Shown in pieces: positions 35,291 to 44,269 of a DNA stretch of 64,000 nt (positions within the stretch are counted from its first letter, which is position 1; every line of letters starts with the position of its first letter). Made by a program: the position numbers and the translations under genes. The notes beneath the pieces are model-generated. The model was not told where the DNA came from. It saw only the letters and a list, made by a program, of their open reading frames with translations, and did no database searches. The DNA comes from JAJAZB01 sp964244295 (lineage in GTDB: Bacteria; Bacteroidota; Bacteroidia; Cytophagales; Spirosomataceae), in assembly GCA_964244295.1 (NCBI GenBank), contig CAXTIG010000029.1:1-64000 (forward strand), read 5' to 3'.

Positions 35291-36049
35291 CTATTTTCCC
35301 AACCACTCCTTAAAATCCGCCACCCGGTCGCCACTCACGAAGACTTCGTGGCGGGTTTTGGGTTGCAAATCGAGTTTGAGTTTTCCCGCCGAGTAGGTGT
35401 GAATGCTGTAGATGGCGGGTAGCGACACCAGAAACTGCCGATTGACCCGGAAAAACCGCTTCGGGTCGAGCAGTTGGGTCAGTTTGTCGAGGTTGTACTC
35501 CAGGGGCAGGTTGGCTCCTTCGGTGGTGGTGAGGAAGGTGACGCGTTCATCGAGGAAAAAATACGCCACGTCGGCGGTTTCTACGCTGCGCAGTTTCGGA
35601 CCGATCGAAATCATGAACCGCTCCTTGTACTCCGGTTCCTTCGGCTTCTGGATCGAACGGAGTAAAGCATCGAGGTCGGTGGAGGAAAACTGCCTTTTGA
35701 GCGCCTTGTATTTTTCAATCGCCGCCGCCAGTTCTTCGTAATTGACGGGTTTGAGCAGGTAGTCGATGCTGTTGACCTTGAACGCCTTGATCATGTACTC
35801 GTCGTAGGCGGTGGTGAAAATAACCGGGGCTTGCATGGAAATCTGGTCGAAGATGGCGAAACCGAGGTCGTCTTCGAGGTGGATGTCCATAAACACCAGG
35901 TCGGGGGCGGCGTTCTGACGGAACCACGCCACGGCCCCTTTCACCGAAGGCAGGCGGTCGAGCACCACGATGCTGGGGTCGTACTTTTTGAGTTGTCCTT
36001 CCAGCCGCCGGGCCGTCAGGTTTTCGTCTTCGATGATCAGGACGTTCAT
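35291..36049 (-). CDS. LytTR family response regulator
   Basis: 252-aa two-component regulator. The receiver domain has the acidic pair in LIIEDEN, phospho-acceptor Asp55 in LVFMDIHLEDD, Thr in FTTAYDEY and Lys in YLLKPVNYEEL. The C-terminal LytTR DNA-binding domain shows VAYFFLDERVTFLTTTEG and RFFRVNRQFLVSLPAIYSI. The ATG at 36049 starts the receiver. The kinase at 36144 is upstream on the same strand, separated by a 32-bp hairpin; they form a pair. Targets unknown. Confidence 0.93.
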   Translation of the reverse strand: MNVLIIEDENLTARRLEGQLKKYDPSIVVLDRLPSVKGAVAWFRQNAAPDLVFMDIHLEDDLGFAIFDQISMQAPVIFTTAYDEYMIKAFKVNSIDYLLKPVNYEELAAAIEKYKALKRQFSSTDLDALLRSIQKPKEPEYKERFMISIGPKLRSVETADVAYFFLDERVTFLTTTEGANLPLEYNLDKLTQLLDPKRFFRVNRQFLVSLPAIYSIHTYSAGKLKLDLQPKTRHEVFVSGDRVADFKEWLGK

Positions 36050-36054
36050 GCTTA

Positions 36055-36143
36055 TTGAGTGACTGAATGAGGGAGTGATTGAGTGAGGAAGTAAGGAGAA
36101 ATGCATTTCAATCACTCAATCACTCCCTCACTCAGTCACTCAA
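36055..36143. repeat. Low-complexity palindrome (TGAGTGA type)
   Basis: Arms 36055-36086 and 36112-36143 pair over 32 bp with one mismatch; each arm is made of GAGTGA/GAATGA steps. The 25-nt loop contains AAATGCATTTCAA, also found in the loop of the hairpin at 49563. Confidence 0.8.
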
Positions 36144-37274
36144 TTAAGCCAGCAGCGGAATTTTTACCACAAACATCCCCTCCAGCGCGCCAATCCACAC
36201 CTTGCGCGGGGTGAGCAGCGCGTAGCGGTTGACGATGTTTTGCAGACCCACGCCCGTCGAGTCGTCGGTTTGGGTGCGGGGCTGGAGCACGTTCTCGACG
36301 ATGAGTTCGTCGCTCTCGGCGCGGATGCTGACCCGCAGCGGATTTTCCGACGACATCTGGTTGTGCTTCACGGTATTTTCCACCAGCAATTGCAGCGTCA
36401 GCGGGGCGATTTTGTAGCGCGTCAGCAGCGAATCGGGCACGTTGATGGCCACGTCGAACTTGTCTTCAAACCGGATCTTCAGCAGAAAAACGTAGGATTC
36501 GATAAAATCCAGTTCCGTTTTCATCGTCACCAGTTCGTTGTCTTTTTGTTCGAGAATGTAGCGGTAGGCGCGGGAGAGCCGGTCGATGAATTTCTCGGAC
36601 AAATCGGCGTCTACCTGCACCAGCGAGGAGAGAATGCTCAGGCTGTTGAACAAAAAATGCGGACTGACCTGGTTTTTTAAGGCCGCAAACTGCGCCTGCA
36701 CGCTTTCTTTTTCGAGGCGTTCGGCCTTCACTTCCACTTCGCCGAGCCGGTTATACGCCCGGCGGTTGGCGGCCAGGTAAAAGGCCGCCAGCATGGTCAT
36801 CACCGTGAGGCCGTTGTTGACCCGGTTGCGCAACTCCGGCTCGAAGCGCCGCCCGCCGCCCGGACGCGGGGAGCCGGGCCATTCCCGGTAAAACTCGAAT
36901 TGTCCGGCCAGAAATTCGTTCAGTCCATGCCGGAGTTGGTGAAAGGCCAGGTTGAAAATCACCGCCAACACACTCGCCACCACCAGGGTAAGCAACTGCG
37001 CCGGAATTTTGAATTCGATCAGGAAGCCGTCGCCGAACCAGTCGGACAGTCGCCGCTGAATCCATTCGGCCACGCTCAGCCACAGGGCGAAAAACAGCAG
37101 GCTGAGCAGAATTTCCATCACGAACACCGGCACCGCCCGCAGCCAGACCGACCCCGGCGCCCCCCAGAGGTTGACGTACAACCGGATGGGCCAGTACACG
37201 ACGAACACGCTCAGGGCGAGTTGCCATTTTTGCCACGAAGTCAGACGGTACGCGGTGAGCAGGGGGGCGATCAT
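36144..37274 (-). CDS. LytS-type sensor histidine kinase
   Basis: 376-aa membrane kinase. Four or so N-terminal helices (WQLALSVFVVYWPIRLYVNL; ILLSLLFFALWLSVAEW; LLTLVVASVLAVIFNLAF; GLTVMTMLAAFYLAANRRA) are followed by a coiled linker and the His_kinase domain with acceptor His206 in NQVSPHFLFNSLS. The HATPase part has LLVENTVKHNQM and GVGLQNIVNRYALL. It partners with the LytTR regulator that follows. A DUF4405 gene ends 7 bp upstream and may be co-transcribed. Confidence 0.92.
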   Translation of the reverse strand: MIAPLLTAYRLTSWQKWQLALSVFVVYWPIRLYVNLWGAPGSVWLRAVPVFVMEILLSLLFFALWLSVAEWIQRRLSDWFGDGFLIEFKIPAQLLTLVVASVLAVIFNLAFHQLRHGLNEFLAGQFEFYREWPGSPRPGGGRRFEPELRNRVNNGLTVMTMLAAFYLAANRRAYNRLGEVEVKAERLEKESVQAQFAALKNQVSPHFLFNSLSILSSLVQVDADLSEKFIDRLSRAYRYILEQKDNELVTMKTELDFIESYVFLLKIRFEDKFDVAINVPDSLLTRYKIAPLTLQLLVENTVKHNQMSSENPLRVSIRAESDELIVENVLQPRTQTDDSTGVGLQNIVNRYALLTPRKVWIGALEGMFVVKIPLLA

Positions 37275-37281
37275 GGGAAAA

Positions 37282-38103
37282 TCACGGATTTTGGGGCGGC
37301 TCGGTTCGTTCGACCAGCGCCCGCGTCAGGAGGGTTCCTCCCGCTGCGTTCAGCCGGACGAAGTCGCCCGCTGCCGGGCCGATTTTCGCTTCGTAGCGCT
37401 CGGTTGTTTCGCCTGCCCGCAGAGCCACAACCACGAAATACGAGCCGGTTGCCTGGGTTTTGGTGTGCAGCAGAAACGACTCCGTCGGCGTGCTGCGCTC
37501 GTAGTTGGGCTGCTGATTGCGGGCTTTGGCCTGCCAGTCGGGCAGCAGGGTGGGGCTGAACGGCGTTGGCTCCGGCCCTTTTTCACCGACCACCTGCGCG
37601 GGCACGAACAGGTTTTCGACGAAGCGACGGGCCGAATCCTCCACCCAGGCTACCAGCACGGGTGGTACTTGGCTTTTTGTTTTTTGCAAAATCAGCGTCA
37701 ACGGCGTACCGGAAGCGATTTGATTCGTGCGGATTTCCTCGAACGTCAGCCGTTCGGGGCCTTTGGGCCGTTCCCCGGCAAACAGTTTTTTCCCGGCGTT
37801 CGCCAGGGCGTCGAAGGCGGGCACGTTGAAGCCGATACCCGCCGCAAAGGCCCCGACCACCAGCGCCGGAACGACGAACTCCCGCTGAACGGCGCCGTTG
37901 CGCCGGGCCACCGTGTAGCCCTTCAGCGACGACCAGTTGTTGACGATGTGAAACACCGCCGCCGCCACGAACAATACGCCAAACCAGGCGTGCGTGTGCT
38001 CGATGCCCCGCGATTTTTGCCCGAAATAAATTAATAACCCCGTGATGGAAAGCCCGATGAAAACGAGGGCGACGGAGAGGCTGACGAGGTTTTTTTGTTT
38101 CAT
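37282..38103 (-). CDS. DUF4405-like cytochrome b-type membrane protein
   Basis: 273-aa protein. The N-terminal 80 residues hold two membrane helices with paired histidines (LSVALVFIGLSITGLLIYFG; HTHAWFGVLFVAAAVFHIVNNW), the DUF4405 pattern, probably a small haem-b module. A third helix (FVVPALVVGAFAAGIGF) leads to a periplasmic part of about 170 residues that I do not recognise, with LTFEEIRTNQIASGTPLTLI and SYFVVVALRAGETTERYEA. It precedes the LytS-type kinase with a 7-bp gap, so it might supply a redox cue; that link is inference. Confidence 0.7.
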   Translation of the reverse strand: MKQKNLVSLSVALVFIGLSITGLLIYFGQKSRGIEHTHAWFGVLFVAAAVFHIVNNWSSLKGYTVARRNGAVQREFVVPALVVGAFAAGIGFNVPAFDALANAGKKLFAGERPKGPERLTFEEIRTNQIASGTPLTLILQKTKSQVPPVLVAWVEDSARRFVENLFVPAQVVGEKGPEPTPFSPTLLPDWQAKARNQQPNYERSTPTESFLLHTKTQATGSYFVVVALRAGETTERYEAKIGPAAGDFVRLNAAGGTLLTRALVERTEPPQNP

Positions 38104-38134
38104 GGGGGGCTGAGGAAGCGAAATAAGTGAATGA

Positions 38135-38200
38135 GCCGGTCACGCTGAACGGAGTCGAAGCGCGTGGCGTAGCGCTTCGACTCCGCGCAGCGTGACCGGC
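38135..38200. repeat. Palindromic repeat (GCCGGTCACGCTGA type)
   Basis: Arms 38135-38163 (GCCGGTCACGCTGAACGGAG...) and 38172-38200 pair over 29 bp with a few mismatches around GTGGCGTA. Related in style to, but different in sequence from, the GTCATCC family; only one copy is seen here. Confidence 0.75.
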
Positions 38201-38214
38201 TTACCTACTGAAAA

Positions 38215-38847
38215 TCAGAGCGTCGCCTTGTTGGCCACCAGCTTCAAATCCAGCGAAAACGTGTCTTCAATAATTTTATCCGCCGCCGTGCCGATAATTG
38301 CCGCCCGGTATTTGATGTCGTAATCGAGCCGGTTTACGGCCAGTTTGGCGGTGGCTTCCACGGTGTTGCCGGTTACCTTCACCACGGCGGGGAAGGTCTG
38401 CGGTTTGGTGGTGCCTTTGATGGTCAAATCGCCGGTAACGGTGAAATTGGCTTCTCCGGCTTTGGCCCCGGCAATGGGCGTGGCTTTGGTGATTTTAAAG
38501 GTCGAAGTCGGGTTTTTCTCCACCCCAAAAAAATCGTCGGACTTCAGGTGACCCATCAGCCGTCCGTTGGGTTCGGGCTTGTCGGTGTCGCGCATGGTGC
38601 TCATGTCGGCTACGAAACTGCCGCCCGTTAGTTTGGTGCCATCCACAGTCAGTTCGCCCTTCGTAAGTTTGATTACGCCGTTGTGTTCCCCGCCTACTTT
38701 TTTAGCGTTCCAAATTAATTTGCTTTGCTCGGTGTCCACGGTGTAAGTCGTGGCTTTGGCCGGACGAGTGGGCGGGGTGAGGGCCGTGGTGAGGAGCAGG
38801 GTGGCGGCCAGCAGGCCGGTGAGGTGAAAAGCGGGTTTGTGGAACAT
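38215..38847 (-). CDS. YceI family periplasmic protein
   Basis: 210-aa secreted lipocalin-like protein. After a signal peptide come the YceI marks YTVDTEQSKLIWNAKKVGG, GGSFVADMSTMRDTD, GHLKSDDFFGVEKNPTSTFK, VTGDLTIKGTTKPQTFPAVV and LDYDIKYRAAIIGTAADKII. Family members bind polyisoprenoids or other lipids in a beta-barrel; biological role is usually unclear. Monocistronic by spacing. Confidence 0.93.
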   Translation of the reverse strand: MFHKPAFHLTGLLAATLLLTTALTPPTRPAKATTYTVDTEQSKLIWNAKKVGGEHNGVIKLTKGELTVDGTKLTGGSFVADMSTMRDTDKPEPNGRLMGHLKSDDFFGVEKNPTSTFKITKATPIAGAKAGEANFTVTGDLTIKGTTKPQTFPAVVKVTGNTVEATAKLAVNRLDYDIKYRAAIIGTAADKIIEDTFSLDLKLVANKATL

Positions 38848-39016
38848 GGTTAATAAAATGGAGATTGGTTTGAAAAATGGAACGGTTTACTGTCAACAAA
38901 TTCAGGCGCTAAAGTAAGACCTCCAGCAAAGCCGGAGGCCTTCACCCCTAAACTAATCCTAAAATCTTCGTTTAAGTTGGTGAGCAATTGTAGACTGGCA
39001 GTTTTAAGGGGGGTCT

Positions 39017-39117
39017 TGTCATCCCGACGAAGGAGGGATCTCGTTGAGTTACCTAACACTCGGCTGTCAGCAAGCATATCGTAAGGCCAACGAGATCCCT
39101 CCTTCGTCGGGATGACA
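39017..39117. repeat. Long palindrome (copy G of the GTCATCC family)
   Basis: Arms 39017-39046 and 39088-39117 are 30 bp and perfectly complementary (TGTCATCCCGACGAAGGAGG...CTCGTTG). The remaining intergenic DNA from 38848 to 39141 shows no gene. Confidence 0.9.
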
Positions 39118-39141
39118 GGACCTCAAAAACGCCCGGTTTAC

Positions 39142-41733
39142 TTACTTCTGCGAACGAGGCTGGCCACCGCCGCCCGCCGGAGCCTGCTGCTGCCCACCGC
39201 CTTCGCCACCCCCGTCGCCCTTCACGTCGTCGTTGCTGACCGAGCGGGTTTTGCGTTTCGGGGCGGAGAAGGTCATTTTGCCGATTTTGTAGCTAAACGT
39301 CAGGCGGACGCTCTGGTTGTAAATGTTCATCTGGCTGACCTGCGTAAACTGCGGCGAAGTCAGTTCGGTGCGCACCTTCATGCCCCCCAGGAAGTTGTCG
39401 GCGGCCAGGCCGAGGCTGCCTTTTTTGTTGGCGAAGTCTTTCTTCACCCCCAGGCTGTACATGTAAAAGCTCCCCTGGGTGCCCTGCAACTGAATCTGGT
39501 TGCCCCGCGCTCCGCCGAAGGCTTGAATCCCCCAGCCGTTGTTCAACTGAAACTGACTCATCAGCCGACCGCCCATCACCAGGCCGGAATTACTCAGGGG
39601 CTGCGATACTCCGTTGAGGCCCGCCACCTGACCGCGCAGTTGGGCGTAGTACAGGTCGATGCCGCCGCTGAGGGTCCACTTGGGCGTGAGGGTGATGTTG
39701 GCAAACACGTTGGTGCCGTAGGCGCGCTCGCTGCCGATGTTCTGGAAGGTGGTCAGGATGGCCCCGTTTTCGATGTTCTGCCGGATTTGCGTAATCGAGT
39801 TGTCGGTCAGGCGGGTGAAGAGCGAGGCGTTCAGGTACGTTTTCCCGATGCTTGTGCTCAGGCCCAGTTCGATGTTGTCGGTCAGTTCGGGACGCAGGTC
39901 GGGATTGCCCTGACTGATGTTCTGCGGGTTCGACAGGTTTACGTTCGGGTTGAGTTGCTGAATACCCGGACGCTGAATCCGCCGGTTGTAGGCCGCTTTT
40001 ACGGTGGACGTACCGATTTTCTTCGAAATGTTCAGGCTCGGCACCAGGTTGCTGTAACCGGGGATGGCGATGCCGCCCGCCTCGCGGGTGCTGGCGTTGA
40101 TGAACGTGTGCTCGAAGCGCGTCCCGGCTTTAATCGTAAACTTGCTCTGGGTGGTGTAGGTGTACGACACGTACCCGGCGGCGATGTTCTGGCTGTAATC
40201 GAGCGAGCCGTCGGGGCGGGTTACATCGGTCGAGAAACTGCCGGAAGGGTTGGACAACAGGTAGCTGAAATCACTCAGCACAGTGCGCATGATGCCCTTC
40301 GCGCCAAATTCCAGCATCTGGTTCTTCTTAATTGGCGTCTGGTAGTCAGTCTGGAGCGTAATTTCCTGGTTGTTGCTGTTGTTGAGGTTGCGCTGGCGAC
40401 CGGTCAGGTTGCCGATGCCGTTGAGCAGGTCGGCGTCGAAGTTGCTGGTCAAATCGTTGCGGCTGAATTGCGTCGAAATGCTCCACTCCTGGCCGGGCTT
40501 GAAGGTGCGCAGGTAATCCACGTTCACGTCCACGTTGCCCGACTGGTTTTTGGAATCCACCTCACGGGAAGAGGTGGACAAAGGCAGGTTGTTTCCAAAA
40601 AGCGTCGTGCTCAGGTCCTGGCTGCGGTTCATGTTCCGCACACCGTAGCGGACGCTGGCGGTGAGGCTTTGGTTTTTGGCCAAATCGTAATCCATGCCCA
40701 GGTTGTAGTTGCCGAAAACGCCCCGGTCGTTGCCGGTGCTGGTCTGGCTGGTGCGGATGCCGGTGACGAGGTTGGTTTGGTCGAGGGTCGAGGACGAGGG
40801 GTTGTAAATGGCCCGTCCGTGCCCGCCTAGGCTGAGGCCCAACTTGCCCTTGCGGTAGCTGCCGTTGAGGCCGAAGGTCGAGGAGCGGTTGCCCACCCCG
40901 CCGTCTACGCCGAGCGTCACGCCTTGCAGGGTATTTTTCTTGGTGATGATGTTGATGATGCCACCGGAGCCTTCGGCGTCGTACCGGGCCGAGGGGCTGG
41001 TGATGACTTCCACCGATTTAATCTGGTCGGCGGGAATTTGCTTGAGCGCGTCGGCCACGCTGCTGGCGACGATGGTGCTGGGCTTGTTGTTGATCAACAC
41101 CCGGATGTTCTGGCTGCCGCGCAGGCTCACGTTGCCGTCCATGTCTACGCTGAGCATGGGTACTTTCCGCAGCACGTCGGAGGCGTCGCCGCCCCGTGCG
41201 CTGAGGTCTTTGTCGGCGTTGTACACGAGCCGGTCCACTTTTTCTTCAATCAACGCCTGCTGTCCGGTCACGGTCACGCCGTCGAGCTGCACTACTTCGG
41301 GTGTGAGTTTGAGTACGCCCAAATCGAGGGTCTGACCTTTCACCAGCGTGAGGTTGTCGACAGTTTTCGTTTTAAAACCAATGAACGAAATAAGCAATTT
41401 GTAGTCGCCCGCCGCGAGGCGGGTCAGGCTGAATTTGCCTTTTTCGTCGGCGGTCGCGCCATCCACGGGTTTGTTGGTGGCTTTGCTGTACAGCGCGACG
41501 CTGGCAAATTCGACGGCCTTCGTCACGGATGAATCCACGACGTAACCCGTGAGTTTGGCGTTGCCCTTCGGCGCGGCTTCGGCCTCGGCGGCGGGGGCAC
41601 CGGGTTGGTCCTGACGGCTGCGGCGGATGTCGTCGTTCCCGCCACTGCGTCCACCCGGTCCACCACCGGGAAATTGAGCGAAGGCCAGCGAGGCGGCAAA
41701 CAGAAAAAAGAGGGAAAGCAGAGGCTTCTTCAT
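39142..41733 (-). CDS. Outer-membrane beta-barrel receptor (TonB-dependent receptor-like, OMP_b-brl_3 type)
   Basis: 863-aa outer-membrane protein. Signal MKKPLLSLFFLFAASLAFAQ is followed by a Gly/Arg-rich stretch, a CarboxypepD_reg-like domain (KLTGYVVDSSVTKAVEFASV; SLTRLAAGDYKLLISFIGF), a plug (ARGGDASDVLRKVPMLSVDM; IRVLINNKPSTIVASSVADAL; GIINIITKKNTLQG) and a barrel with PDLRPELTDNIELGL. The C-terminus carries a Gly/Gln-rich tail (GGGEGGGQQQAPAGGGGQ), odd for a barrel, which should end in an aromatic residue. The motif GAACGTCACAAAGGT just upstream (41746-41760) is shared with the gene at 50701. Confidence 0.88.
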   Translation of the reverse strand: MKKPLLSLFFLFAASLAFAQFPGGGPGGRSGGNDDIRRSRQDQPGAPAAEAEAAPKGNAKLTGYVVDSSVTKAVEFASVALYSKATNKPVDGATADEKGKFSLTRLAAGDYKLLISFIGFKTKTVDNLTLVKGQTLDLGVLKLTPEVVQLDGVTVTGQQALIEEKVDRLVYNADKDLSARGGDASDVLRKVPMLSVDMDGNVSLRGSQNIRVLINNKPSTIVASSVADALKQIPADQIKSVEVITSPSARYDAEGSGGIINIITKKNTLQGVTLGVDGGVGNRSSTFGLNGSYRKGKLGLSLGGHGRAIYNPSSSTLDQTNLVTGIRTSQTSTGNDRGVFGNYNLGMDYDLAKNQSLTASVRYGVRNMNRSQDLSTTLFGNNLPLSTSSREVDSKNQSGNVDVNVDYLRTFKPGQEWSISTQFSRNDLTSNFDADLLNGIGNLTGRQRNLNNSNNQEITLQTDYQTPIKKNQMLEFGAKGIMRTVLSDFSYLLSNPSGSFSTDVTRPDGSLDYSQNIAAGYVSYTYTTQSKFTIKAGTRFEHTFINASTREAGGIAIPGYSNLVPSLNISKKIGTSTVKAAYNRRIQRPGIQQLNPNVNLSNPQNISQGNPDLRPELTDNIELGLSTSIGKTYLNASLFTRLTDNSITQIRQNIENGAILTTFQNIGSERAYGTNVFANITLTPKWTLSGGIDLYYAQLRGQVAGLNGVSQPLSNSGLVMGGRLMSQFQLNNGWGIQAFGGARGNQIQLQGTQGSFYMYSLGVKKDFANKKGSLGLAADNFLGGMKVRTELTSPQFTQVSQMNIYNQSVRLTFSYKIGKMTFSAPKRKTRSVSNDDVKGDGGGEGGGQQQAPAGGGGQPRSQK

Positions 41734-41745
41734 GGCGTTTGGATT

Positions 41746-41760
41746 GAACGTCACAAAGGT
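41746..41760 (-). promoter_or_regulatory. Shared upstream motif (ACCTTTGTGACGTTC), copy 1
   Basis: Minus-strand ACCTTTGTGACGTTC, 12 bases before the start codon; the same 15 bases occur before the gene starting at 51057. The CTTTG part resembles a weak -7 element (nnnnTTTG). Confidence 0.4.
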
Positions 41761-41970
41761 GGGTAGGTCCGGTTACGCGGGAAAATGAAGGGGTCGGAGT
41801 GCCGGATTTGGGTGTCGGAAGGGCGGATTTTTATGCGCGAAGGGTGTGGGATTTTCGGAAACGGGTCTCTCACACGGGATATTTAGCCCGAAAGTAAGAT
41901 TAGTCTTCATTGCCAAATACGCTGCTTTGCGTAAGTTCGTTGTGCTGTTTGAATCCGCCAGCGCACTGCC

Positions 41971-42633
41971 ATGCTAAACTGCTTCATCGCCAAACAAGAA
42001 AAAATAGTTGTCAACCGTCTTGCTTCCCTGCTCAACCACGAAGGTCACAAGGTGATAGCAACTGCCGCCAATGGACGGGAAGCCCTCCTTTTGATTCAAC
42101 GGCTGAGCCCTGATTTGCTTGTGCTGGATTGCCGACTACCCCAGTTGGACAGCCTGGATTTGCTTCGGCGACTGAAGAACTCTCTATCCACTGTTCCGAA
42201 ATGGATAATTTTTTACACCTGCAATCCCGAAGCAAATGCGGCCCGTGAAGCGTTCAGTTTGGGAGTGACAGGGTATCTGGACGTAGAATCCGATGAAGTC
42301 GAGTTTCTTCAGTGCCTGAAACTGATTCTACGAGGACAGCGGTTTTTGAGTCCCTCCATCGAGACTATCTTTTGGCAAAAGGGCCAGGTACTCCCGCCGG
42401 ACGAGCCAGATGGATTTGCGCTAACGGAGCGTGAAACAGACATTCTTCATTGGATTGGCTCAGGAATGGGAAATCCCGAAATAGCTTGTCAACTTTTCAT
42501 TAGCGTAGAAACCGTAAAGTGTCACCGCAGAAGCATCAAACGGAAATTTGGATTAACGGGTGGTAAAAGCAGCCTGCTCCCGTTAGCCATCCGCTTCTAC
42601 ATGAGCCGTATGGGGGATAGCAACTTTTCTTGA
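41971..42633 (+). CDS. LuxR-type response regulator with degenerate receiver
   Basis: 220-aa protein. The receiver domain (1-125) keeps Asp53 in LLVLDCRLPQ and Thr83, but the acidic pair that binds Mg2+ is replaced (AKQEK where ADDH is usual) and the conserved Lys is missing (GVTGYLDVES). The C-terminal HTH (LTERETDILHWIGSGMGNPE, FISVETVKCHRRSIKRKFGL) is intact. It is likely a phosphorylation-independent regulator, or one sensing something else. No kinase is adjacent. Base composition is more AT-rich than flanking genes, and it precedes two AT-rich lipoprotein genes that it may control. Confidence 0.82.
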   Translation: MLNCFIAKQEKIVVNRLASLLNHEGHKVIATAANGREALLLIQRLSPDLLVLDCRLPQLDSLDLLRRLKNSLSTVPKWIIFYTCNPEANAAREAFSLGVTGYLDVESDEVEFLQCLKLILRGQRFLSPSIETIFWQKGQVLPPDEPDGFALTERETDILHWIGSGMGNPEIACQLFISVETVKCHRRSIKRKFGLTGGKSSLLPLAIRFYMSRMGDSNFS

Positions 42634-42705
42634 TTTCCGGAAGTGGGTAGTTGTCTGAGAAAATATACCCATAAAGTGGGGATATTAGCCGCCTGACCAA
42701 TTGCC

Positions 42706-42713
42706 TACCTTTG
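42706..42713 (+). promoter_or_regulatory. -7 element upstream of the lipoprotein pair
   Basis: TACCTTTG, an exact TAnnTTTG match, about 100 bases before the ATG at 42815. The -33 region offers only TTAG at 42685-42688. Confidence 0.4.
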
Positions 42714-42733
42714 GAACAAGCAAAGTGGGATGA

Positions 42734-42789
42734 CCTTGAAAAGTCAGACAATGTAAAGTCAAGTACCTACCCGGTCCGACTTTTCAAGG
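42734..42789 (+). promoter_or_regulatory. Long-range hairpin in the 5' leader
   Basis: CCTTGAAAAGTC (42734-42745) pairs perfectly with GACTTTTCAAGG (42778-42789), 32-nt loop; pairing extends imperfectly outwards. It lies between the -7 element and the start codon, so the leader mRNA would be structured. Confidence 0.5.
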
Positions 42790-42814
42790 CCATTCCAATT
42801 AACATCTACTTCTT

Positions 42815-44269
42815 ATGAAAACCAAGTTTATCATTCTGCTGACAGTGGGTTCCCTGCTGGGGTGTTCCAAGGAATCGATTCTGGAAGAAAACCAGGCAAA
42901 CCTGCCCGGTAAAAATCCGGTTACTCAGTATTTGCAAAACCTTAAATCAAGCAGTAATGACGCAGGTGTACAAAAACTTGACGAGTTGATTCAGCGGATC
43001 AAGATTGACCCAGCCACTTCAGGTAGAGTAACCGGCGAGGAGGCCTCCGAGAATTTTATCATTGTGGACGTTGAGAGCTTACCGGGCTTTAAAACAAGCG
43101 AAATCATAAAGGCCGTCTTCTGGAAAAATAACGACAAAATCGCCTACGGGAGTATTATTGCGTTTGAAGGTCAATCAACAAATTACACAGACTTGACCAA
43201 GGACATCTACACCTCTAGATTTGAACCCAGTAACTACTCTGGGACAATAAGTGTGTATGATATATACCAGAACAAACGAGTCAGTAACGTTATAGAAAAC
43301 GGCAAACTGAAGCAAAGGGGAATCGCAACAAGTAAGGAACCAGTGACTAAAAAAGGCGCGCGTACTGCGGGATGTATCGATTGGTATTGGGTAACTACCA
43401 CTTATTACAGCAATGGTACAACATCAAGTTCTTCAGAATACGCCTTCACTACCTGTAACGGTGATTGCCAAAATACTCGCGCCGGACGCACAACGTGTGG
43501 CGGTTCTGGAGGTGGCCCCGGAGCGGGTGGTCCAACTTTCCCAACTACCCCATCCAATGGCGATAAACTCATTTTTACCCAACCCAATGGGGTTAAGATT
43601 GAGTATAGATACAATGCCATGATTAATGTCTGGGAAATTACAATGACTACACTTCCAACGTCTGTCGTGACATCCAGCAGTTATTCTTTTTTACAAACGG
43701 ATAGTCCTCCAGAAACGGGATTCACCGTTCGAGGATCGGATGGCTTTGTATACCTATTTGATGGATACAGCGGTACTTGGGGCGGGTTGCCGACCGCAGA
43801 TTACGATTCGTTTGACTACCCTCTAAATGCACAAGAGAGAGAATTTTTTGCAACGTATCCTTATCTTAAGCTTTCAGCCGCTTATAATAGGAAGGCCGCT
43901 GAAGTGCATACAAGTAACCTTTTTCTTAATCCATTAGGTGATAGCCATAACGGCAATGCCTTTAAGCACGCTTTATGGTCGGCTTTCAATGCTCGATCGT
44001 GGTCGTGGCAAAATAATACATTAGCAAGAGATTTAGGCATCCGACATGAGTCTAGTGAGCCTCATGATAAGCGACGGGAAATGGACCTACACAATAATGA
44101 TTTGGGTATTTCTTTAGCTTATGGATGTACTATCTTGGATGGAGTTGGCTGTCTCATTGATAGAATACTGCCTGCGATAAATGGTGGAAGTGGGAAAAGA
44201 CTACAAGATCCAGAAAACTTCAATTCACCTCTAATTCCGACAGACAGTTCTGGACAACGACAACAATGA
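42815..44269 (+). CDS. Hypothetical lipoprotein with C-terminal NAFKHALW / MDLHNN domain
   Basis: 484-aa protein. Lipobox SLLGCSKE (Cys17). The N-terminal half is unknown; a cysteine-containing segment follows (Cys187, 214, 218, 228), then a Gly/Pro-rich linker (about 229-248). The C-terminal domain (about 335-465) contains GDSHNGNAFKHALWSAFNAR, RHESSEPHDKRREMDLHNND and LGISLAYG. From memory this NAFxHALW...MDxHNN pattern matches the DUF6973-type domain found at the C-termini of bacterial surface and toxin-like proteins; I am not certain. Clustered His and Asp residues (His378, His385, His411, His417, Asp424, His426) look like a metal or catalytic site. Overlaps the next gene by 4 bp. AT-rich composition suggests transfer. 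Confidence 0.7.
   Translation: MKTKFIILLTVGSLLGCSKESILEENQANLPGKNPVTQYLQNLKSSSNDAGVQKLDELIQRIKIDPATSGRVTGEEASENFIIVDVESLPGFKTSEIIKAVFWKNNDKIAYGSIIAFEGQSTNYTDLTKDIYTSRFEPSNYSGTISVYDIYQNKRVSNVIENGKLKQRGIATSKEPVTKKGARTAGCIDWYWVTTTYYSNGTTSSSSEYAFTTCNGDCQNTRAGRTTCGGSGGGPGAGGPTFPTTPSNGDKLIFTQPNGVKIEYRYNAMINVWEITMTTLPTSVVTSSSYSFLQTDSPPETGFTVRGSDGFVYLFDGYSGTWGGLPTADYDSFDYPLNAQEREFFATYPYLKLSAAYNRKAAEVHTSNLFLNPLGDSHNGNAFKHALWSAFNARSWSWQNNTLARDLGIRHESSEPHDKRREMDLHNNDLGISLAYGCTILDGVGCLIDRILPAINGGSGKRLQDPENFNSPLIPTDSSGQRQQ

Noticed and set aside
38850..39077. 75-codon minus-strand frame upstream of the YceI gene
   Set aside because: It runs through the left arm of a dispersed palindrome and has no recognisable domain, signal or start context.
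39112..40830. 572-codon plus-strand frame
   Set aside because: Antisense shadow of the outer-membrane receptor at 39142-41733; its composition resembles translated high-GC antisense DNA and it has no recognisable domain.
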